DNA from: Pseudomonadota bacterium
GTDB taxonomy: Bacteria > Pseudomonadota > Gammaproteobacteria > JAADHS01
Assembly (NCBI GenBank): GCA_021821045.1
Contig: JAKACW010000042.1
Location: forward strand, 1 to 36,245
DNA: 36,245 nucleotides
Reading direction: 5' to 3'
Shown: positions 7,926 to 16,140 of the stretch, piece after piece
How the letters are laid out: every line of letters starts with the position of its first letter
Numbering within the stretch: position 1 is the stretch's first letter
The notes under the pieces: model-generated
The model's database searches: none
The model's input: the letters and a program-made list of their open reading frames with translations, nothing else
Told to the model about the DNA's origin: nothing
Made by a program: the position numbers and the translations under genes

Positions 7926-10900
7926 CTAGTGCCCGCCGCCGTGACCACCACCACTGCCTCCAGCTGCCGGAGGTGGCGGAGGCGGAGGCGGTGGTGGTGG
8001 TGGCGGCGGCGGATTGGGCGGCCGCGGTATCGTGGGCGGCGGCGCCGTTCCCGGCGGAGGCGGCGGAGCCGGCGCGGGCGGCGGCGGTACGGCCGCTGCA
8101 CAGTCACCAAACTCGTTACCCCAGGTGTTGGTGAAGTGGCAGGCGTTGCAATCCAATGCAGTCGAACAGTGACCGCTCGGCAAGGCGTGACAGCTCACAC
8201 AGGATCCCAACACCTCGTTGTGGTCGACGGTTGTCTGCGGCGACCAAGTCGTCGTGCCGTGGCATGCCTCACATACATTGGTGCTGGCGATGTGGTTGGC
8301 CGACTTGCCCGTCGCGGTGGTGCCGTTGTGGCACGACGCGCAGTTGGTCGTAATGCCCGTGTGATCGAAGCCCGCCGGCGTCCAAGCAACGGTGGAATGG
8401 CAACGATCGCATTCCAACGTGGTGGGCACGTGGCCGGGTGGCTTGCCCGTCGCCGTGGTGTTGTTGTGGCAGCTCGAGCACACACCAATCACTTGCGCGT
8501 GATCCACATTGGCCGGCATCCACGCCTGCGTCAAATGGCAGCTCTCGCAGGTATTGGTCGAGTTGATGTGGTCGGCGGGCTTGCCTTGCGCCGTCGTGCC
8601 GTTGTGACAGCTGAAGCAGTTGTTCACGATGCCGGCGTGGTCAAACCCGGCCGGCGTCCAAGCAACCGTCGTATGGCAAAGGTCGCACTGAGCCGTGGTC
8701 GGAATGTGGTTGGCCGGTTTGCCGGTCGCCACGCTGCCGTTGTGACAGCTTGAACACACGCCCAACACCTGGGCGTGATCCACTTGCGCGGGTGTCCAGG
8801 ATGTCGTCAAGTGACAGACATCGCACAGCGCCGTGCTGCTGATATGGCCGGCGGTCTTCCCGGTGGCCGTCGTGCCGTTGTGGCAGGTTGCGCAACTGCC
8901 CAACACTTGGGCGTGGTCAACGCGAATCGCCGGCGACCAGGCCGTGGTGGTGTGGCAAGCTTCGCACGTATTGGTGCTGGAGATGTGTGTCGGCGACTTT
9001 CCGGTCGCCGTGGTGCCGTTGTGACAACTCAGGCAGTTGCCGGTGATTCCCGTGTGATCGAAGCCGGCCGGCAGCCAAGCGGCGGTGGTATGGCAAACAT
9101 CGCACTCTTGGGTGGTCGGCACATGGTTGGCCGGTTTGCCCAAGGCGACGGTGCCGTTATGGCAGCTTGAGCACGTACCGATTACTTGCGTGTGATCCAC
9201 TCTCAGCACCGGCACCCAAGCGGTGATGCTATGGCACGCGTCGCAAACATCGCTGGACGGGATATGAGTCGGCGGTTTGCCAACGGCAAGGATGCCTACC
9301 GCACCGCCACCGTTGTGACAGCTGATGCACGTTCCGATGACATGATCATGGTCCACCGTCACCACCGGCACGAACGCCGTGGTGCGATGGCAGGCTTCGC
9401 ACATATCCATGGTGTTGTAGTGGGTCGGCGACTTGCCGGTGGCTTGAATACCGTTATGGCAGCTCACGCAGTTCGCAACGATACCCGCATGATCGAACAC
9501 CGCGCCGACGAAGGATGCCGTGTTGTGGCAAATGTCGCAGGCTTGCGTGGTGGCAATGTGGTTCGCCGATTTGCCGGTGGCAATCACCCCGTTATGGCAA
9601 CTTTCGCAGGTGCCCGTGACCTGTGAATGATCGACCGAAATCACCGGCACGAAGGCTGTGGTGTTGTGGCACGCGTCGCACACCGTCGTCGAGGTGATAT
9701 GGGTCGGCGAACGTCCCGTCGCCGTGGTACCGTTGTGGCAGCTCGAACAAGTACCGGTGACCTGCGTGTGATCGACGGTGACCGTCGGCGCCCAGGCGGT
9801 GAAATTGTGGCAGGCCTCGCACGTCTCGGTGCTGCGGATATGCACCGCGGATTTGCCGGTCGCCTGGGTGCCGTTGTGGCAGGTCACACAGTTGCCCGTC
9901 ACGCCGGCATGGTCGAACACCGCAGTGAGCCAGGTGGCCGTCGTATGGCAGGTATCGCACTCGGCGGTCGTCGGAATGTGATTGGCGGATTTGCCGGCTG
10001 CGAGCGCGCCGTTATGGCAGCTCGAGCAAGTCCCGATGACTTGGGCGTGATCCACGCGCAACACGGGCACGAATCCCGTCGTGCTATGGCAGGTGTCGCA
10101 GGCGTCCGTGCTGGGAATATGGTTTGCCGGTTTGCCAATGGCCGCCGTGGTCACCGTTCCGCCGCCGTGGCAGCTCACACAGGTGCCGATCACGTGCGCG
10201 TGATCGACCGTGACCACCGGCACGAACGCCGTGGTGCGGTGACAGGCCTCACACATATCCATGGTGTTGTAGTGGGTTGGCGACTTGCCGGTGGCCTGAA
10301 TACCGTTATGGCAGCTCACGCAATTGGCAACGATTCCGGTGTGGTCGAACACCGCGCCGACGAAGGACGCCGTGGTGTGGCAGACGTCGCAGGGCTGAGT
10401 GGTCGCGATGTGATTCGCCGATTTGCCGGTGGCGACAACCCCGTTGTGGCAACTTTCGCAGGTGCCGCTGACTTGTGAATGATCCACGGTAATCACCGGC
10501 ACGAACGCCGTAACGTTATGACACGCGTCGCATACCGTCGTCGACGTAATATGCGTCGCCGAGCGCCCCGTCGCCGTGGTGCCGTTGTGACAGCTCGAGC
10601 AGATTCCCGTCACTTGAGTGTGATCGACCGTAATCGTCGGAACCCAGGCGGTGACGTCATGGCACGCTTCGCAGGTATTGCTGCTGCGGATGTGCACCGC
10701 GGACTTGCCGGTCGCCGTCGTGCCGTTGTGGCAGCTGGCGCAATTGCCCGTAATACCCGCGTGATCGAATATCACCCCCAACCAGGTGGCTGTGGTGTGG
10801 CAGGTATCGCACTCCGCGGTCGTCGGCACGTGGTTTGCCGATTTGCCGCCGGCCAGCGTGCCGTTGTGACATCCGGAACACGTGCCAATCACCTGGGAAT

Positions 10901-13352
10901 GATCCACCGAGGTGACGGGAACAAATCTCGCAGTCGTATGACAGGTGTCGCACACGTCCGTCGACGGAATGTGGTTGGCCGGCTTGCCGATCGCGGCCGC
11001 ACCGGTGCTGCCGCCATGGCAACTGACGCAGGTGCCGATGACATGAGCGTGATCCACTGTCACCACCGGAATCCACAAATTCGTGTTGTGGCAGGCTTCG
11101 CAGGTGTCAGTCGTGTTGTAGTGAGTCGGTGTCTTGCCCGTCGCCTGAACGCCGTTGTGGCAACTGGCGCAGTTGGCCGTAATGCCGACGTGATCGAACC
11201 GGGCCGGAAGCCATGCCGCCGTCGTGTGGCACGCATCACAGGCCTGGGTGGTCGGAACATGATTCGCGTCCTTGCCGGTCGCAATGGTGCCGTCGTGGCA
11301 GCTTTCGCATGTTCCCAACACCTGGGAGTGATCCACCGTGATGGTCGGCGCCCAAGCGATGGTGTTGTGGCAGGTGTCGCACACCGCGCTGGAGCTGATG
11401 TGGGTGGCGCTCTTGCCGGTGGCGGTGGTGCCGTTGTGGCAGCTCGAACAGACGCCCTGGACTTGGGAGTGATCGACCGCCGATGCCGGCACCCATGCCG
11501 CGACGATATGACAGGCCTCGCACGTGTTGGTGCTGCGAATGTGAACGGCAGACTTGCCCGTCGCTTGGGTGCCGTTGTGGCAGGAAACGCAATTGCCGGT
11601 GATGCCCGCGTGATCAAATATCGCCGGCAGCCATGCCGCCACGGTATGGCACACGTCGCACTCCGCGGTGGTCGGCACGTGGTTGGCCGCTTTGCCCGTG
11701 GCCTGCGTGCCGTTGTGGCAGCCCGAACAGACGCCCAGCACTTGGCTGTGGTCCACCGTCCGCGCCGGCACCCAGCCGGTGGTCAGGTGACACGCCCCGC
11801 AATCGTCGGTGGTGGGAATGTGCGTCGCCGGCTTGCCGATGGCCAACGGGTTAAACACCGGCAGCTCGTTGTGACACGTGCTGCAGGCGCCGAACACATG
11901 GTCGTGATCAACGGTGACAACCGGCACCCAGGCGTTGATCGCGTGGCACGCTTCGCAGACGTCGGTGGTGTTGTAGTGGGTAGGTGCCTTGCCGACGGCC
12001 TGCACGTTGTTGTGGCACGAGGCGCAGTTGCCGACGATCCCGCTGTGGTCGAAACCGGCGGGAATCCACGCGTTGGTGCTATGGCAGGTATCGCACTCCT
12101 GGGTGGTCGGAATATGGGCAACGGATTTGCCCGTAGCAATGATGCCGTCATGACAGCTCGAACAGGTTCCCAATACGTGCTGATGATCGACGTTGCCCGG
12201 AATCCACATCGTGGTCAGATGGCACGCCTCGCACGTATCGGTGGTACGCAGGTGATCGATCGACTTCCCCGTGGCCTGCGCGCCGTTGTGGCAGCTCGCG
12301 CAATTGCCGGTGATGCCGGCGTGATCAAACGTCGCCGGCACCCAGGCCACGGTGGTGTGACACTGATCGCACTCGGCGCTGGTCGGAATATGGCTCGGGG
12401 ATTTTCCGATAGCCTGCCGCCCGTCGTGGCAGCTCGAGCATGTGCCGCTGACTTCTTGGTGATCGACCGTAACAGCCGGCAACCACGTCACCGAGGTGTG
12501 ACACGCCTCGCACCGCGGCGTAGTACGAATATGAGTGGAGGATTGCCCCGATGCCTGCACGCCGTTGTGGCAGCGGGCGCAGTTGTCGGTGATGCCCTGG
12601 TGATCGAAGCGTGCCGGAAACCACGCATTCACCGTATGACACGTGTCGCAGGACGCGGTCGTGGGAATATGGTTGGGCGCCTTGCCCACGGCGTTGATGT
12701 TGTTGTGGCAACCCTCGCAGGAGCCGATGGCCTCCGCGTGGTCGAATCGCGTTGACGGAATCCAGCCCACGGTGTTGTGGCAAGCATCGCAGCGATTGGT
12801 CGTTGGGAGATGCCGCACGGACTTGCCGCTGGAAATGACCGAATTGTGACAACTCACGCAGGCATCTGTTGTGGTGCCGTGATCGAATTCCGCCGGCACC
12901 CACGCGATCGTCAAATGGCACAGATCGCAAGCGGCTATGGTCGGCAGATGGTTGGCCGGCTTGCCCGTGGCCTGCACGCCGTTGTGGCAAGTGGCGCACG
13001 GCGCCGTGACTGCGGCATGATCGAAAAGCGCGATAAATGAAAAACTCACCGCGCCATGACATAGGTCGCACGCGCCGCTGGTCGGAATATGGTTGGGCGA
13101 TTTGCCCACCGCCATGACGCCGTTGTGGCACTGCTGGCATTGAGTCGGTGTCCCGGCGAAATTCTCATCGCGATGACAATCGCCGCAGGGCACGGTCGCA
13201 TGGGCGTTGGTCAGCGGAAATCCGGTGCTGAAATGATCGAAGCTGTCTTTGATGTTGTGTTCGACCGCCGCGACCAGATGGGAGAAGCCAAGCAAAAGAA
13301 ATAGAACGACCCACCCGGCGAACCCGCCTACAGCCCGCGAACTGCCGGACAT
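7926..13352 (-). CDS. Giant decorated multiheme cytochrome c, 73 CxxCH motifs, poly-Pro tail
   Basis: About 1808 residues from ATG 13352; a TTG at 13424 would extend it, but the signal peptide (MSGSSRAVGG... to VAA) starts naturally at 13352. I count 73 CxxCH motifs, nearly all in the two-heme unit described for its neighbour, with matching DH and NH/TH histidines that could make every heme bis-His. A higher-order repeat of 12 hemes is visible: CEACH motifs preceded by THYNT recur as hemes 19, 31, 43 and 55. The following heme in each case has an insertion before its GKP. The C-terminus is Pro-rich and ends GGGHGGGH. No lipobox is present, so it is soluble or held by its tail. The family is decorated or doubled-CXXCH cytochromes; the role in extracellular or trans-envelope electron transfer is inferred. 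Confidence 0.92.
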   Translation of the reverse strand: MSGSSRAVGGFAGWVVLFLLLGFSHLVAAVEHNIKDSFDHFSTGFPLTNAHATVPCGDCHRDENFAGTPTQCQQCHNGVMAVGKSPNHIPTSGACDLCHGAVSFSFIALFDHAAVTAPCATCHNGVQATGKPANHLPTIAACDLCHLTIAWVPAEFDHGTTTDACVSCHNSVISSGKSVRHLPTTNRCDACHNTVGWIPSTRFDHAEAIGSCEGCHNNINAVGKAPNHIPTTASCDTCHTVNAWFPARFDHQGITDNCARCHNGVQASGQSSTHIRTTPRCEACHTSVTWLPAVTVDHQEVSGTCSSCHDGRQAIGKSPSHIPTSAECDQCHTTVAWVPATFDHAGITGNCASCHNGAQATGKSIDHLRTTDTCEACHLTTMWIPGNVDHQHVLGTCSSCHDGIIATGKSVAHIPTTQECDTCHSTNAWIPAGFDHSGIVGNCASCHNNVQAVGKAPTHYNTTDVCEACHAINAWVPVVTVDHDHVFGACSTCHNELPVFNPLAIGKPATHIPTTDDCGACHLTTGWVPARTVDHSQVLGVCSGCHNGTQATGKAANHVPTTAECDVCHTVAAWLPAIFDHAGITGNCVSCHNGTQATGKSAVHIRSTNTCEACHIVAAWVPASAVDHSQVQGVCSSCHNGTTATGKSATHISSSAVCDTCHNTIAWAPTITVDHSQVLGTCESCHDGTIATGKDANHVPTTQACDACHTTAAWLPARFDHVGITANCASCHNGVQATGKTPTHYNTTDTCEACHNTNLWIPVVTVDHAHVIGTCVSCHGGSTGAAAIGKPANHIPSTDVCDTCHTTARFVPVTSVDHSQVIGTCSGCHNGTLAGGKSANHVPTTAECDTCHTTATWLGVIFDHAGITGNCASCHNGTTATGKSAVHIRSSNTCEACHDVTAWVPTITVDHTQVTGICSSCHNGTTATGRSATHITSTTVCDACHNVTAFVPVITVDHSQVSGTCESCHNGVVATGKSANHIATTQPCDVCHTTASFVGAVFDHTGIVANCVSCHNGIQATGKSPTHYNTMDMCEACHRTTAFVPVVTVDHAHVIGTCVSCHGGGTVTTAAIGKPANHIPSTDACDTCHSTTGFVPVLRVDHAQVIGTCSSCHNGALAAGKSANHIPTTAECDTCHTTATWLTAVFDHAGVTGNCVTCHNGTQATGKSAVHIRSTETCEACHNFTAWAPTVTVDHTQVTGTCSSCHNGTTATGRSPTHITSTTVCDACHNTTAFVPVISVDHSQVTGTCESCHNGVIATGKSANHIATTQACDICHNTASFVGAVFDHAGIVANCVSCHNGIQATGKSPTHYNTMDMCEACHRTTAFVPVVTVDHDHVIGTCISCHNGGGAVGILAVGKPPTHIPSSDVCDACHSITAWVPVLRVDHTQVIGTCSSCHNGTVALGKPANHVPTTQECDVCHTTAAWLPAGFDHTGITGNCLSCHNGTTATGKSPTHISSTNTCEACHTTTAWSPAIRVDHAQVLGSCATCHNGTTATGKTAGHISSTALCDVCHLTTSWTPAQVDHAQVLGVCSSCHNGSVATGKPANHIPTTAQCDLCHTTVAWTPAGFDHAGIVNNCFSCHNGTTAQGKPADHINSTNTCESCHLTQAWMPANVDHAQVIGVCSSCHNNTTATGKPPGHVPTTLECDRCHSTVAWTPAGFDHTGITTNCASCHNGTTATGKSANHIASTNVCEACHGTTTWSPQTTVDHNEVLGSCVSCHALPSGHCSTALDCNACHFTNTWGNEFGDCAAAVPPPPAPAPPPPPGTAPPPTIPRPPNPPPPPPPPPPPPPPPAAGGSGGGHGGGH
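9414..11969 (-). repeat. Higher-order coding repeat: three ~850-bp, 12-heme units
   Basis: The reverse-strand codons for the HYN motif fall at 9414, 10266, 11115 and 11970, giving periods of 852, 849 and 855 bp, all multiples of three. Each period spans 12 CxxCH motifs. The heme immediately after each HYN-CEACH heme carries a variable insertion (for example NELPVFNPLAIGK, GGSTGAAAIGK). This points to tandem amplification of a 12-heme block inside the gene, followed by divergence. Confidence 0.8.
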
Positions 13353-13726
13353 CGGCTCGTTGCCAAGCGCGCGGCGTCGCTTCGCAGGACGCTCAAGACG
13401 CAATGAAGTCCACTTTCGCAGCAAGGACTACCCCGACTTTCGATGGTTGAGTCATTTCCGCGCGCCCCCCTCGAACTGCCCCTCGCGACGCCATTAACGT
13501 TACGCGCTGTGAAATTGCCAAAAAATTCGGTTCGTTACCTAGACCATTGCGGGGGAATGGAGTAGTCCATGTCTATTTAATACGAGGATGAAACGCCGCT
13601 AAGGGTGAACGACGAAACCGCTGGCCAACATGTCGTGGCGCGGAGTGGCTTCACGCCGCGCGTGCAACGTGACCCGAGCGGTGTCGCAATATAAAATGCC
13701 GACGGATATCTGGAGACCTGCTCCCT
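13353..13726. other. Divergent intergenic region
   Basis: 374 bp between the divergently transcribed 73-heme cytochrome and L,D-transpeptidase genes. It should contain promoters for both. I see a copy of the shared TAGGTA motif (13522-13541) but no clear sigma70 boxes and no small gene. Confidence 0.5.
13522..13541 (-). promoter_or_regulatory. Shared motif TAGGTA-N9-ATTTT (copy 3)
   Basis: On the minus strand TAGGTA, nine bases, ATTTT, 170 bp upstream of the 73-heme cytochrome start at 13352. The fixed parts and spacing equal those of the copies at 4711 and 7795; the inner bases differ more. It could instead serve the divergent L,D-transpeptidase gene. Confidence 0.4.
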
Positions 13727-15379
13727 TTGAAGGTATTGTTGCTTTGCGCAGCCCTGCTCTTGTCGAGCACCGCGGGAGTGGCTACGCCGAAGGCCGTCGA
13801 CCCCGTCTTGCTTGCAGATATTAAGGATGAGATTGTCGATAGACTGACGGGTCCGCGCGCCCATGAGACGCCCGCCCAGCCTCACCGGACGTTTCGCGCC
13901 TTGGCGTCGATGGCGATCTTCTATCAGCGACGGGACTACACCCCGCTGTGGCACACTGCTGATGGCCAACTTACTGACGCCGCGCTCAGCTTCATTGACC
14001 ATCTCCCCGACGTGGTCAGCGACGGCCTTGTTCCCGACGACTATCACGTCGCGGGCATTAAAGCCCTCTCTTCATCCAGGTGGCCCTCGGCCGGCCTCAT
14101 CGCTCAGCGCGAACTCCTGCTATCCGACGGATTTCTCCTGCTCGCCTTACACTTGCGCGACGGGCGTGTGAAACAGGATACGTTCGAACCACGGTTGCGC
14201 ATCAGCGGCGTTGCGCCAAACCTGCTGCGCCTGCTCGATGAGGCGGTGCAGTACGAGCGCGTCGTCCAAACCCTGGACGCGCTGCGTCCCGCTCTGGAAG
14301 GCTATTGGCTGTTGCGGCGAGCGCTGCCGCAGTACTACGCCGTCGAGGCCGTCGGTGGTTGGCCCGCGCTCGATATCGACTTCAGTTTGCGGGAAGGAGA
14401 TGAGGGACCGGCGGTTACTCGATTGCGTCAACGGTTGGCGGCCGAACCCGGCCTCGGGGTCGCGGTGGAGGAGTCCTCCACGGTCTTCGACTCGAACCTG
14501 GCGCGTATCGTAAAAAGTTTTCAATCGCATCACGGATTGGCCCGCGATGGCGTGGTCGGTCCCGCAACGCGCGCCGTGCTCAACGTCCCCGCTCATGCGC
14601 GCATTCGCCAAATCGAGGCCAACCTCGAACGTTGGCGCTGGCTGCCGCAAGATCTCGGATCGCGTTTCGTGGTGGTCAATATCGCTAACTACAGCTTGAC
14701 CGCCCATGTCGATCATGAAGTCGTGCTCACCATGAAAGTCGTGGTGGGCAAACCCTATCGGCGCACGCCGGTGTTCATCGATGAGATCGAGCACCTTGTG
14801 CTCAACCCATCGTGGGAAGTGCCCAATACGATCCTCTACGAGGACATCATTCCGGGGTTGCGCAGAGATCCTGGCATGCTCGCACGGCAGAACTTTCGCT
14901 TGTTTGGCACCACCAACGGCGAATTGCGGGAGGTCGATCCGTCCACAGTCAACTGGTCCGCGGTGCTTGCGCCCGGCCGCCCCTTTCCCTTCCGGCTGCG
15001 CCAACTCCCCGGCGCGACCAATCCGCTGGGCAAAATGAAATTCATGTTTCCGAATAAGTACGACGTCTATCTTCACGATACGCCGGCGCGGGAATTGTTC
15101 AAACGGCGGGTGCGCGATTTCAGCTCCGGCTGCATACGGGTTGAAAACCCCACCGAACTCGCCTTGTTCCTGCTCGACGGCGATGCGCGATGGACCCCCG
15201 AGACGTTGCAGGCCGCCGTCGAAATGGAAAAGGAACGCTATGTGCCACTGGCGCAGACCGTACCGATCTACATTCAGTATTTCACGGTCTGGAACGGGCG
15301 CGACAATGTGATGCAGTTTCGCGAAGACATCTACGGCCGCGACGACGCTCTGGCCGAAGCCTTGGCGCTGCGATCCTAG
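13727..15379 (+). CDS. ldtD: L,D-transpeptidase, YcbB/LdtD type
   Basis: 550 residues, close to the ~600 of E. coli YcbB. A signal peptide (1-19, ending GVA) is followed by an N-terminal scaffold domain. A peptidoglycan-binding domain comes next (about 210-290; FQSHHGLARDGVVGPATR), and then a YkuD catalytic domain. The active-site signature is present: H450 in YLHDTP and C469 in FSSGCIRV. Such enzymes form 3-3 cross-links between meso-diaminopimelate residues in the periplasm. The start is TTG at 13727, with GGAG 11 nt upstream; no in-frame ATG fits better. It is divergent from the 73-heme cytochrome and converges on a MepK-like endopeptidase 13 nt away. E. coli likewise has ycbB next to ycbK. 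Confidence 0.93.
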   Translation: MKVLLLCAALLLSSTAGVATPKAVDPVLLADIKDEIVDRLTGPRAHETPAQPHRTFRALASMAIFYQRRDYTPLWHTADGQLTDAALSFIDHLPDVVSDGLVPDDYHVAGIKALSSSRWPSAGLIAQRELLLSDGFLLLALHLRDGRVKQDTFEPRLRISGVAPNLLRLLDEAVQYERVVQTLDALRPALEGYWLLRRALPQYYAVEAVGGWPALDIDFSLREGDEGPAVTRLRQRLAAEPGLGVAVEESSTVFDSNLARIVKSFQSHHGLARDGVVGPATRAVLNVPAHARIRQIEANLERWRWLPQDLGSRFVVVNIANYSLTAHVDHEVVLTMKVVVGKPYRRTPVFIDEIEHLVLNPSWEVPNTILYEDIIPGLRRDPGMLARQNFRLFGTTNGELREVDPSTVNWSAVLAPGRPFPFRLRQLPGATNPLGKMKFMFPNKYDVYLHDTPARELFKRRVRDFSSGCIRVENPTELALFLLDGDARWTPETLQAAVEMEKERYVPLAQTVPIYIQYFTVWNGRDNVMQFREDIYGRDDALAEALALRS

Positions 15380-15392
15380 GAAACGAGAACAA

Positions 15393-15953
15393 TCATCCGC
15401 GCCAGCGGCGGACGCGACCGATATCGAGATGTACGAAATTGGACTTCGCGTAGTAGCCCACTCCGCCCGCTTGCATTGCCAGCGCGGCATCGTAGACCTG
15501 ATCCAATGGCCGGTTCGGCACACGAATGTCGATGGCGCGGCCTTCCATGTGGAAGCTCTTTTTCGCTACGCCGCCGCCCTTCTGGCGCAGAGCCGCGTTG
15601 GTTTTGGGGCTGCGATACCCCGAGATGATCATGAAAGGCTTGCCGCCGATGTCGAGCCGTTGCTGCAAGCGCCATAACGCATCCAACAGCTTGGGATCGA
15701 TGGGATGGACGTCACCGCTGCGATGATCGCGCAGAACGCGGTCGATGGCAGCCCGCTCGTCGGCGATGTAAACGCCCTTCTCCCAATACGTCGCCAGGAC
15801 CTTCTCGCCGGTGTGCAGGTTGTGCAGTCGCAAATGTCGTGCACCTTCTTCCGGCCTGGCCAGCGCGCTCGGCGCAGCCAATGCGAGGCCAAGGCAACCG
15901 CAGGCGCGCAGGAATGCGCGTCGGGATGAGTCGGGATGGAGCTGCTTTTTCAT
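15393..15953 (-). CDS. mepK: YcbK/MepK-like murein endopeptidase (DUF882, peptidase M15-like)
   Basis: 186 residues. A Tat-type signal is visible (SRRAFLR, then a hydrophobic stretch ending SALA). The catalytic domain shows SGYRSPKTN, SFHMEGRAIDIR and FVHLDIGRVRRW, which hold the His/Asp/His zinc ligands of LAS-type peptidases. E. coli MepK cleaves the 3-3 cross-links made by L,D-transpeptidases, which fits its position tail-to-tail with the LdtD-like gene. The start is ATG 15953, chosen because GGAGG lies 4 nt upstream; an ATG at 15974 is less likely. The substrate is assigned by family and context. Confidence 0.9.
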   Translation of the reverse strand: MKKQLHPDSSRRAFLRACGCLGLALAAPSALARPEEGARHLRLHNLHTGEKVLATYWEKGVYIADERAAIDRVLRDHRSGDVHPIDPKLLDALWRLQQRLDIGGKPFMIISGYRSPKTNAALRQKGGGVAKKSFHMEGRAIDIRVPNRPLDQVYDAALAMQAGGVGYYAKSNFVHLDIGRVRRWRG

Positions 15954-16070
15954 TCGGCCTCCGCGAACGTTCAACGATGCCCGCTCAATTGGTTACGGCA
16001 CAAAGTGGGTGGATTTTAGCCTAAGAGCCTTGTTGGAGGCGAAAACGGCGTCGAGGGTTCCGCAACAATG

Positions 16071-16125
16071 CGAATTTGTTCACAAATTCGGCTTTGAGAC
16101 ATACACAGCCGCGGTATATTCCGCG
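16071..16125. promoter_or_regulatory. Two small palindromes between MepK-like gene and 33-heme cytochrome gene
   Basis: CGAATTTG-TTCA-CAAATTCG (16071-16090) and CGCGG-TATATT-CCGCG (16110-16125) are perfect inverted repeats. They lie just past the cytochrome stop codon at 16141 and upstream of the MepK-like gene. Neither is followed by a T tract, so they may be a weak terminator region or an operator for the downstream gene; the sequence does not decide. Confidence 0.35.
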
Positions 16126-16140
16126 AGCACAGACAGGGCT

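Noticed and set aside
7926-13352. CRISPR-like regular repeats
   Set aside because: The ~142-bp periodicity is in frame, encodes the two-heme unit and lacks constant direct repeats with unique spacers.
14147-15523. 458-codon minus-strand open frame
   Set aside because: It is antisense to the L,D-transpeptidase, whose catalytic motif is intact; the minus frame has no recognisable domain.
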